Below are positions 25,756-32,699 of a stretch of DNA of 64,000 nt, piece by piece. Below the pieces are notes generated by a model. The model was not told where the DNA came from. It ran no database searches and saw only the letters and a list, made by a program, of their open reading frames with translations. The stretch comes from Palsa-295 sp963785585 (GTDB lineage Bacteria; Acidobacteriota; Terriglobia; Acidiferrales; UBA7541): contig CAWAVW010000004.1 in the NCBI GenBank assembly GCA_963785585.1, forward strand, positions 1,798,001 to 1,862,000, given 5' to 3'. Numbering within the stretch: position 1 is the stretch's first letter; every line of letters begins with the position of its first letter. Made by a program: the position numbers and the translations under genes.

Positions 25756-26397
25756 CTATTGAATCAAAGTTGATTTGTTCACCGACAGCAAACCGCTCGG
25801 CAATATGGCATCTACCAGTTTCCCTTGTGCCAAACGCTTCCGCTCCGGTGTTGCTTGAAGATACTTGTTCGTCACATGGAGATTGCTGTGCCGCAAGTAG
25901 TCGCGGATCGTGAGTTGGTGTTCTCCCATCTCTGCCAACATGGTCCCGACGGTATGTCGAAACGTGTGCCAGCCCACGCCGATAACGCCCACCTTCGCAA
26001 ACGCCGGTTGAATCTTCCGCTTGAGCACGGCGGCAAGGTCCAACGGCTTCTTCCCTTTGTGACGATGGGATGGGAAAACAAAATCCCCAGCTCCGTTGTA
26101 TTGGCTCTGCGACTTCCATTCGATTAAGGCATCTTTCAACGCCAGATGCATCGGTAACAGCTTCGCCGACGCTTCCGTTTTTGTCGCCTTCAGATGCCCG
26201 CCTCTGCGCCAATAGTAAGAGTGTTGGACGCTGAAGCTCATGCTGTCGAAGTCGCAGTCCAACCAGCGCAGGGCGCCGAGTTCGCCTCGACGAGTCCCTA
26301 ACGCTCCATCCAGAAACACGAGCAACTGGTCCCGAAATTCCAATCTCGCGAGACCGAGTTTCACTTGCTCCGGTGACAGGAATAGGGGTGCTTGTTG
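25756..26397 (-). pseudogene. Tyrosine recombinase (integrase), catalytic C-terminal part only
   Basis: The last about 213 residues of a phage-type integrase. The catalytic residues are readable: Arg in GTRRGELGALRW, the lysine region GHLKATKTEASAKLLPM, HTFRHTVGTMLAEMG (H-x-x-R) and the tyrosine nucleophile in HVTNKYLQATP. The arm-binding and core-binding N-terminal domains are missing. Near 26397 the sequence changes into an RHS repeat gene read from the other strand, so the longer open frame up to 26778 is the antisense of that gene and not integrase. It points toward tRNA-Asp, typical for an integrase beside its attachment site. It is unlikely to be active. Confidence 0.85.
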
Positions 26398-27154
26398 ACG
26401 CTTTGCACTGACGCGAACGGGAATCTGTTGACCGTCACGACTCCAGCTCCCAACGGTAGCACGCCCGGAAGCGTCACCCACTTTGCTTACAATTCGCTCG
26501 GTGAAATGACCCAGATCACCGATCCGCTCGGAAGAATAACCACACTCACCTACACCTCGGTTGGTCTCATCAACACGATCACTGACCCGCAAAACAACGT
26601 TACGACCTACGCCTACGACTCTCGCGGCAACCGCACCAGCGTGACCGACGCGATGAATAACCAGACGACCTTCGCCTACGATTCGGGCAATCGTCTTCTG
26701 ACAATCACATATCCCGGCAATGCCACGATGACTTTCACCTACGATTATCGTGGCCGACGCACTTCGGTGACGGACCAAAACGGAAAGAAAACCTCGTACG
26801 CGTACGATGGCGCGGACAGGCTCACGTCCGTTACCGATCCCAACAACAACGTCACCACCTACACCTACGACACGGAAAACAATCTACTCAGCATCGAGGA
26901 CGCAAACACCCACACCACGTCATTCACCTACGATGCGTATGGGCGCATTACCGAGACGACGTTCCCCTCGACCTACTACGAACAATACGGATACGACGCC
27001 GCGAACCGGCTCACCAGCAAAACGGATCGAAAGGGCCAGACCATCAATTACGCGTACGATGATCTCGCCCGCCTCACCCAAAAGACCTATCCCGATTCCA
27101 GCACCGTTGAGTATGTCTACGATTTGGTCGGCAAACTTGACCGGACCGAGTTTT
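26392..27154 (+). pseudogene. RHS/YD-repeat protein fragment
   Basis: About 250 residues of tandem YD repeats (for example AYDSRGNRTSVTDAMNNQTT and TYDTENNLLSIEDANTHTT) with a period near 21 residues, about ten copies. Full RHS proteins are 1,000-3,000 residues and form a shell that encloses a C-terminal toxin. Here both ends are missing: the 5' end abuts the integrase fragment and the 3' end is cut by the IS element at 27155. No core DPXGL motif or toxin tip is present. It is a remnant of a polymorphic-toxin or cell-wall RHS gene. Confidence 0.85.
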
Positions 27155-27177
27155 TGTACCACGGTGAATGAGAGAGT

Positions 27178-28089
27178 TTACATCACAACCTCATCGGACA
27201 ACGGTGCAACTGGCGGCTCGTAGGGAGCCGTAGGCGACCGGAGAGCCGCCAGTTGGGGCGCGAACGCCGCCGGCGCCGGCGGCCTGTATCCCAGTGCCGA
27301 GTGTGGACGCAGCGTGTTATATACCACCCGCCATTTCTCGATCACCACCTGGGCCTCCCTCAGCGAATAGAAAATCTCTCCGTTCAAGCATTCGTCCCGT
27401 AACTTCCCGTTGAAACTTTCGCAGTAGCCGTTTTCCCAGGGACTCCCTGGTTCGATATACAGCGTCCCTGTACCCACCTTCGCCAGCCACTTCCGCACCT
27501 CTTCGGCGACGAACTCTGGCCCGTTGTCCGAACGAATGTTCTCCGGGATTCCTCGATACAGCATCACGTCCGCCAGCGCTTCGATCACTTCGTACCGTCC
27601 CAATCTTCTCGCTACCCGAATCGCTAAACATTCCCGCGTATACTCGTCAATCAGCGTCAACATCCGCAGCGTTCTGCCGTCGTGCGTCATGGCGCTCACG
27701 AAATCGTAACTCCACACATGATTCGCTCGTTCCGGACGCAGCCGAACACACGATCCATCGTTCAACCACAACCGCCCTCGCGGCCTTTGTTTCTGCGGTA
27801 CTTTCAACCCCTCGCGTCGCCAGATCCTTTGCACCCGATCCTTGCCTACATGCCAACCGCGATTCCGCAAAAGCGCGGTGATTCGCCGGTAGCCGTAGCG
27901 CCCGTATTCGCTGGCCAGCGCCACGATCTGTCGCGTCAATGCGTCTTCGTCGGTTCGGTAGAGCACTTCGTAGCGTTGTGTCCCTCTCCACTGCCCCAGC
28001 AGCCGGCAGGCATGCCGCTCCGATACTTGGTAGTTCTCGCGTGCATGCCTGACCGCGCCACGCCGCCGCTCGGGGCTTAGAAGTTTCCC
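27178..28089 (-). CDS. IS3-family transposase orfB (DDE integrase domain), read by -1 frameshift from orfA
   Basis: rve-type DDE transposase. From the slip site the frame reads KLLSPERRRGAVRHAREN and stays open to 27178. The conventional ATG-like start inside (27966, MLYRTDEDALTRQI) would lose the start of the domain. The catalytic triad is visible: Asp in HVWSYDFVSAM, Asp in NIRSDNGPEFV and Glu in PWENGYCESFNGKLRDE. The HTH_21 motif YGYRRITALLRNRGW lies upstream. All catalytic residues are present, so the element could be functional. Confidence 0.9.
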   Translation of the reverse strand, partial: GKLLSPERRRGAVRHARENYQVSERHACRLLGQWRGTQRYEVLYRTDEDALTRQIVALASEYGRYGYRRITALLRNRGWHVGKDRVQRIWRREGLKVPQKQRPRGRLWLNDGSCVRLRPERANHVWSYDFVSAMTHDGRTLRMLTLIDEYTRECLAIRVARRLGRYEVIEALADVMLYRGIPENIRSDNGPEFVAEEVRKWLAKVGTGTLYIEPGSPWENGYCESFNGKLRDECLNGEIFYSLREAQVVIEKWRVVYNTLRPHSALGYRPPAPAAFAPQLAALRSPTAPYEPPVAPLSDEVVM

Positions 28090-28355
28090 TCCGCCACATC
28101 CTTTAGAATTTGCTTCTCTAGCGACAACTCGGCCACCAGCCGCTTCAGCTTGGCGTTCTCCCGTTCCAGCTCCTTGAGACGTTTGGCTTGATCGAGTTTC
28201 AATCCGCCGAATTCCTTTCGCCAGCGGTAGTAGGTCTGTGCGGTGATCTCGGCTTCTTTGCAGGCTTGCGGTGTGGTTTTACCGTTGGCCAGTTCCACTT
28301 CAACCTGCCGCAACAGCGTCACGATCTGTTCCGGCTTGTATTTCTTCATCGGCAT
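28077..28355 (-). CDS. IS3-family transposase orfA (helix-turn-helix)
   Basis: A 92-residue HTH_Tnp_1 protein. The ATG at 28353-28355 (MPMKKYKPEQIVTLLRQVEV) is chosen because GGAGGGA lies 8 nt upstream. The motif ACKEAEITAQTYYRWRKEFGG is the DNA-binding helix-turn-helix, and the C terminus is a leucine-zipper-like coiled coil (LKELERENAKLKRLVAELSL). It ends just past the slippery heptamer used to make the OrfAB fusion transposase. Confidence 0.92.
   Translation of the reverse strand: MPMKKYKPEQIVTLLRQVEVELANGKTTPQACKEAEITAQTYYRWRKEFGGLKLDQAKRLKELERENAKLKRLVAELSLEKQILKDVAEGNF
28083..28089 (-). promoter_or_regulatory. Programmed -1 frameshift heptamer GGGAAAC
   Basis: On the minus strand G GGA AAC is in the exact X XXY YYZ register of the orfA frame, two codons before its stop (TTC TAA follow). 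Slippage by -1 joins orfA to orfB. The GC-rich sequence downstream could provide a stimulatory structure. Confidence 0.8.
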
Positions 28356-28432
28356 ACCAGCTTCCCTCCAGAGTGAATTCTCTCTCACTCCCGCTGGTAC
28401 AAAAAACCCCGGTCAGGTCACATCTGCGCGCC

Positions 28433-28624
28433 ATGTCCAACCCGGTCAACATCGGTTCTCTGTTCTACTATTCCTACGACTCGTCCGGAAAATCGAACAT
28501 GTGTGACGCGACGATCTTCAACACCTCGCGCGGGATCAAGGGAACGTGCTTCTCCGGCGTTATCGATCCCGTTACCGGGAATCTGTTGCCGGACGTGGCT
28601 GCTGCCATCATGCATCGGAACTAG
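28433..28624 (+). pseudogene. Orphan coding fragment after the IS element
   Basis: A 63-residue open stretch, MSNPVNIGSLFYYSYDSSGK to the C terminus VAAAIMHRN, with protein-like composition. It may extend upstream to the IS end without a start. I do not recognise it. It is not a continuation of the RHS repeat found on the other side of the IS, so the two flanks come from different genes. It is most likely the 3' end of a truncated gene. Confidence 0.45.
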
Positions 28625-28668
28625 CCGATGGTTTTGTGGGGCATCGATCGACCGAAGGGAGTGTTCCG

Positions 28669-30045
28669 ATGAACGCGGTTGCGTTGGATCTCAAATCGAA
28701 ATCCGCAGCCTCTCCGCGGCGAAATCTCGCCCGTGTCCGTCGCGTGCGGAATTTCGCCGCTGCGATCGTTTTGCTGCAGCTCGCAACGGCCTCGGGCCTC
28801 TTCGCGCAGGCGCCCGCGCCAACCGACCAGACTCCCGCCCTCGAGCAATTGCCGACGCCGCTCGCTCCGCTATTCGTCAATCGAAACAGCCACGTCGTCG
28901 TCATGGAATATGAGGCCTGGTTCGGTCCAAACGCCGTCACGTTTCAAACCAGCGCCGCAAAACCCTATCTGCAATCGAAGGACATGCAATCCGTCGGCGG
29001 CGGGTACGACAGTGCCGACCCGGCGGTTATCCGGCAGCACGCCGCCACGATGGAATCGATGGGCGTGGACGCGGCCCTCGTCGATCTCACCAATAACGTG
29101 AGTTGTATTTTCGATAGCGAATGGTTCGTGGAAAAGTATTTGCAGAACTCGAACAATTGTCCGGCCCTTCGCGCGGACTACCAGACCATCCGCGACAATA
29201 CCGGAAATTTATATCCCGCGTGGACGTCAATCGGTACGCCACTGAAACTCATTCCCCTGCTCGGCGGAATCGATCAAGACGTTCTATATAAGGATCAGGA
29301 TGGGAAAACAGCCTTCGAAAAGGAAATTGATTACTTCGGCGAGCTCATGAAGAAACATCCTCGACTGGGCGTGATCTACGAGGGCAAACCACTGATGGTG
29401 ATTTATCTGGGCGCGGCGCAAGACCCGTCCACCGCCGACGATCCTCTCTGGTTCCAGATTCGCAATTTTCTAAAGGCACATCCCGAAATTAGCGGCAAAT
29501 TTACGTTCCGCATGATGGCGGGTTATCTGGATAGCCAGCCGAGCCTGTGGGCCAACCCAAACACTCCCGACGGTCCCATCGAAATCGACCGTCCATTCGG
29601 TTTCTGGAGTTGGGTGGACCGCCTGAACGCCTCCTGCTCTCTCGCGCTCTGCCCTTACTATCCCTCGTTCACTAAGGTTGGCGATCGGGTGGAAAACTTC
29701 ACGGTTTCCATAGCCACCGCGGGCCAGAGCGGATGGGGCTGTCCGAACTCGAACGAGCCTCCCGATTGCTCGGACGATGCCCTGCGTTTCGGCGCGAACG
29801 GTTCCTACGCGACGTTCGATTCCTTCATGGCCTACGCCCGCAAACTGCACCCCATATTCCTGATCCTTCACCAGTTCAATGAATTCAATTCGTCAGATGA
29901 AGGTTGGGACGCGAACACCAACGACGATATCGAACCGGCGGACCAGTGGGGGCGCGGCGCCGTCCTTGCCGTCCGAGCCCAGATCGCCGCCTACCACCGC
30001 GAACACCCGCGGCAACAATCGACCGAGTCTGGCGCCGCGCCATAG
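28669..30045 (+). CDS. Secreted protein of unknown function, possibly a glycoside-hydrolase-like barrel
   Basis: A 458-residue protein with ATG at 28669-28671 and GAAGGGAG about 8 nt upstream. An N-terminal signal helix (FAAAIVLLQLATASGLFAQ) follows a basic n-region of unusual length (about 30 residues). The mature part starts with VVVMEYEAWFGPNAVTF, followed by HAATMESMGVDAALVDLTNN, PLKLIPLLGGID and GVIYEGKPLMVIYL. This spacing of beta-strand-like segments with acidic residues is reminiscent of GH99/GH71-type alpha/beta barrels, but I cannot confirm membership. Cysteine pairs (CSLALC, CPNSNEPPDC) suggest disulfides. It could be cargo of the accessory region. Confidence 0.7.
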   Translation: MNAVALDLKSKSAASPRRNLARVRRVRNFAAAIVLLQLATASGLFAQAPAPTDQTPALEQLPTPLAPLFVNRNSHVVVMEYEAWFGPNAVTFQTSAAKPYLQSKDMQSVGGGYDSADPAVIRQHAATMESMGVDAALVDLTNNVSCIFDSEWFVEKYLQNSNNCPALRADYQTIRDNTGNLYPAWTSIGTPLKLIPLLGGIDQDVLYKDQDGKTAFEKEIDYFGELMKKHPRLGVIYEGKPLMVIYLGAAQDPSTADDPLWFQIRNFLKAHPEISGKFTFRMMAGYLDSQPSLWANPNTPDGPIEIDRPFGFWSWVDRLNASCSLALCPYYPSFTKVGDRVENFTVSIATAGQSGWGCPNSNEPPDCSDDALRFGANGSYATFDSFMAYARKLHPIFLILHQFNEFNSSDEGWDANTNDDIEPADQWGRGAVLAVRAQIAAYHREHPRQQSTESGAAP

Positions 30046-30147
30046 GGGGCCAGCGTCGTCGCACTCGAACATTGCGCCTCGATGCTCCAGACTTTTCGTC
30101 GGCCCTGCCCGCCGCATACCAAGCATTACAAATATCTCGACGAATCG

Positions 30148-31212
30148 TTACGCATTCCCCGCACGGGCCTTGTCATCGAGTTGCGCGGCAATCGTTTGCG
30201 CCTCAGACACTCCGCGCGCCAGATTTTCCAGCCCCACAAGCAGCGTGTAGGAATGCAAAATCTCTTGAAGGCTGAAATTCCGCGAGATCTCCTGGCTGCG
30301 CACCGCGAGCGTTTTCTGCTCGAGCTTTTTCAATGCCGCCTCAAAATGAAACGGCGAATACCGTCGATCCTTCGAATTCAGTAAGGCGGCGAATCCTCGC
30401 AGCCCGTAGCCGATTCCTTCGCACAACTCGTCGATCTCCGGCGACAGCGCGTTGTAGAACTGATTATCGGAAGTGCCCTGCACCGCCGTCTCGAGCGTTT
30501 TCATGATGTGATAAATCACCAGTTGTTCGTCCATCAGCCGGCGCACCGCGTCATGATCGCGCGACCAGAAACTCGATTCGTACCGGCTCTGCGACTGCAG
30601 GTCTTCGTTCGCGTGCACGAGCGCCGTCATTTGCTGCCAGAGTTCGTCGGTCGGCCCCACCGCCAGTCCTTTGTACCGGCGCAGCAGCCGGTCGAACAGT
30701 TCGGCGAGCAGCAGGTATCCTTCCGACAAGCCTCCGCGAAGTTTCCCCAGCGCGGTCGAGGGGAACACGAGATTCGCAACCACCAGCGCCACCACGACTC
30801 CGAACGACACCTCCAGAAATCGGTGCAGGGCCGGAGACCATGCCTTCCCCGCATGGCCGATCAAGACGATCACCGCGACCGTCGTCGCACCCAACCGGAT
30901 GCCCGACCGCAAATTGAGCGCCGAGCAGATCACCACCGTTATAAAGACAGCCGCGGCGAACCCCCATAAATTCGGTCCGAAATAGCGGACAAACGGAATC
31001 GAGACCAGCGCGCCAACGAACGTCGCCGCCACACGGTAAATCGATTCCCGCAGCGCAGCTCCCAGATTTGCCTGCAGGACAATGATCGCGCTGATCGCCG
31101 CCCAATACCCCTCCGGCAACCCTAGGAATTTCGAGAAGTACATCGCCAGCGTGCCGGCCACAGCGGTGCGGACCGCGTTTTGAAAATCGGTTTGGCTTAG
31201 TTGAATCTTCAT
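30148..31212 (-). CDS. FUSC/aromatic-acid-exporter-like membrane protein
   Basis: A 354-residue protein starting at the ATG at 31210-31212 (MKIQLSQTDFQNAVRTAVAG). Six hydrophobic segments fill residues 20-160 (GYWAAISAIIVLQANLGAA, ATFVGALVSIPFVRYFG, WGFAAAVFITVVICSALNL, GATTVAVIVLIGH). The RESIYRVAATFVGAL motif is typical of the FUSC/ArAE family. The C-terminal half is cytoplasmic and helical. The family includes exporters of aromatic carboxylic acids and fusaric acid; the substrate here is unknown. It is a single gene, convergent with the secreted protein. Confidence 0.85.
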   Translation of the reverse strand: MKIQLSQTDFQNAVRTAVAGTLAMYFSKFLGLPEGYWAAISAIIVLQANLGAALRESIYRVAATFVGALVSIPFVRYFGPNLWGFAAAVFITVVICSALNLRSGIRLGATTVAVIVLIGHAGKAWSPALHRFLEVSFGVVVALVVANLVFPSTALGKLRGGLSEGYLLLAELFDRLLRRYKGLAVGPTDELWQQMTALVHANEDLQSQSRYESSFWSRDHDAVRRLMDEQLVIYHIMKTLETAVQGTSDNQFYNALSPEIDELCEGIGYGLRGFAALLNSKDRRYSPFHFEAALKKLEQKTLAVRSQEISRNFSLQEILHSYTLLVGLENLARGVSEAQTIAAQLDDKARAGNA

Positions 31213-31394
31213 GGGTGCGAACAGAAACGGCGGGTGCGCCGAGCCTGTGGCATCCACTGTAATCTACTTTGGGCGACTGCCAAACCTAGGTTCGCAGCGG
31301 CACGGCACCACGCCTGGACGTATATTTAAGGGCTTGATCGGCGACCCGACCCGTAAGTGGCTTTAGGCTCAAAGGGAACCGAACTAGCCAAACT

Positions 31395-31412
31395 TGTGCA
31401 AAGTGTTGCACA
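31395..31412. promoter_or_regulatory. Palindromic operator-like site over the -35 box
   Basis: Perfect inverted repeat TGTGCAA-AGTG-TTGCACA. Its right arm includes the -35 hexamer of the promoter of the PEP-CTERM gene, the usual place for a repressor site. Confidence 0.6.
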
Positions 31413-31434
31413 TTGAGATTTTTTGTCGTATAGT
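31406..31434 (+). promoter_or_regulatory. Sigma-70-type promoter of the PEP-CTERM gene
   Basis: TTGCAC (31406-31411), a 17-bp spacer and TATAGT (31429-31434). Transcription would start near 31441, giving a leader of about 100 nt before the ATG at 31541. Confidence 0.72.
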
Positions 31435-31540
31435 CCCCAAGTTCACGTTGCACGGATTGATCTTACGGGCGCCCCTGGCACGAACTTTGGACCGTGGAAT
31501 GCAATGTAGATTGCAGCAATAAATGCGCGGAGGTGCGCGA

Positions 31541-32305
31541 ATGAAGTTTTGTAAACTTTTTAGCATGGCGGCCATTGCAGTCTTGGCCCTCGGAATTACG
31601 GCAGGCGTCGCGAACGCGGACGGCACCGACCCAAAGGGTACGGTTCACAGCCCGTCGAATCCGGGAACTCCGGGCGTCGGAATTGCGTTTCAGTTGGACC
31701 CGTTCGGCCCGATCGCGCCGGGCGGCGGCACCGGTCTTTGCACCTTCGCGAACAACGAAGAGGACTGCACGGTTAAGAATCTCAGCGGCTTCAACTGGAC
31801 GGACATCGAGGTCGTACTCGGCGCTCCGGCCGGCGGCTCGCTCGATTGCACCGACATCACCCTCGCTTCGGATTTGTTCACGCAGACAAGCTGCGCGCCC
31901 TCGACCGGAGGCGTAACCCTCTCGTTCCTCGGCGTTTCCTACTCGCAGGGTGCTCAGAGCTTCATCGACACCGCGAACTTGCTCGCCGGCAACTGCCCTT
32001 CGCCTTCGGCGAATTGCCTGACCGGCGGACAGATCGAACAGCTCCTGCAGACCACCAATCCCCAGGGATATCAACCGTACTGCTCCTCCACTGCATCGGG
32101 CGGGCAGGGCGGCACGCCGGGCGTTCTCGCCGGCTGCGACGTTGAATTCTCCTTCGGCATTGGAGCGGACGGCGGCAACTGGCCGCTCGGTACGAGCTTC
32201 ACTGCTTCGGCTCCGGAACCCTCGACGATTTCGTTGATGGGCATGGGCCTGTTTGCGATGCTCTTCTTGGGCAGCTTCTACAAGAAGTCGCAAACGCAGA
32301 ACTAA
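31541..32305 (+). CDS. PEP-CTERM sorted exported protein
   Basis: A 254-residue surface or secreted protein. The ATG at 31541 has GGAGG about 8 nt upstream. The signal peptide MKFCKLFSMAAIAVLALGI is cut near GVANADG. The mature part is rich in Gly, Ser, Thr and Cys with no enzymatic motif (GLCTFANNEEDC, SLDCTDITLASDLF). The C terminus has the sorting signal APEPSTISLMGMGLFAMLFL followed by basic FYKKSQTQN: PEP motif, hydrophobic helix, basic tail. Such proteins are processed by an exosortase, which is not in this window, and are often linked to exopolysaccharide matrix. It is monocistronic, with its own promoter and terminator. Confidence 0.92.
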   Translation: MKFCKLFSMAAIAVLALGITAGVANADGTDPKGTVHSPSNPGTPGVGIAFQLDPFGPIAPGGGTGLCTFANNEEDCTVKNLSGFNWTDIEVVLGAPAGGSLDCTDITLASDLFTQTSCAPSTGGVTLSFLGVSYSQGAQSFIDTANLLAGNCPSPSANCLTGGQIEQLLQTTNPQGYQPYCSSTASGGQGGTPGVLAGCDVEFSFGIGADGGNWPLGTSFTASAPEPSTISLMGMGLFAMLFLGSFYKKSQTQN

Positions 32306-32327
32306 GCTTTCACCTCCAAGCTTTTCG

Positions 32328-32365
32328 ACGGCGGACCGAGCTACACTCGGTCCGCCGTTTTTTTT
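32328..32365 (+). terminator. Intrinsic terminator after the PEP-CTERM gene
   Basis: Perfect 13-bp stem ACGGCGGACCGAG (32328-32340) and CTCGGTCCGCCGT (32346-32358) with loop CTACA, followed by a run of T to 32365. Confidence 0.95.
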
Positions 32366-32699
32366 GCGCCCGCGCCGCAAGCATTTAAAGTCTTACACTC
32401 CCCGCGATCTCAAAATCGCAGGTCTCGAGTTCTGCTTCCGAAATGATTCCGTCGTATCGTAGGAATCCCACGCAGAAGCTTTCGACTGCCACCGTCCTGC
32501 CGCACTGCATCCCGGCTTTCCGTGACGCCGCCACTCGCTAGCTTCTCGGGAAGTGTAAGCGCCATCGAGTGCGGTCGAAACTAGTGGGTGATAGCGTAGC
32601 TGCGAACCTGGAGTGGGGCCGAGTGAAGAGGAGTCGGGCGGAGCAGGAAGGAGAATGGCTCGACGAGCGCGCCTTGCCGGCAAGTCAAATCCAGCGAGT
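32366..32699. other. Intergenic region, no gene seen
   Basis: About 330 bp between the convergent PEP-CTERM and kinase genes. The only open frame of any length (160 codons, minus strand) runs into the kinase gene in another frame and has the arginine/serine bias of a shadow frame. I see no RNA gene or repeat. Confidence 0.5.

Larger units (their letters stand above)
27155..28401 (-). mobile_element. IS3-family insertion sequence, 1,247 bp
   Basis: Terminal inverted repeats begin TGTACCACGGTGAATGAGAG (27155 onward) and, on the other strand, TGTACCAGCGGGAGTGAGAG (from 28401 inward). They differ by a small internal offset. Inside lie orfA and orfB in the -1 frame arrangement of the IS3 family, likely the IS407-like group. 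The 4-bp flanks are TTTT on the left and AAAA on the right, so there is no direct target duplication. A rearrangement next to one end is therefore likely. Confidence 0.88.

Noticed and set aside
26398..26778. N-terminal 127 residues of an apparent 340-residue integrase
   Set aside because: This part is the antisense of the RHS YD-repeat gene; its valine/glycine/arginine-rich sequence has no integrase domain. Only the part below about 26397 is recombinase.
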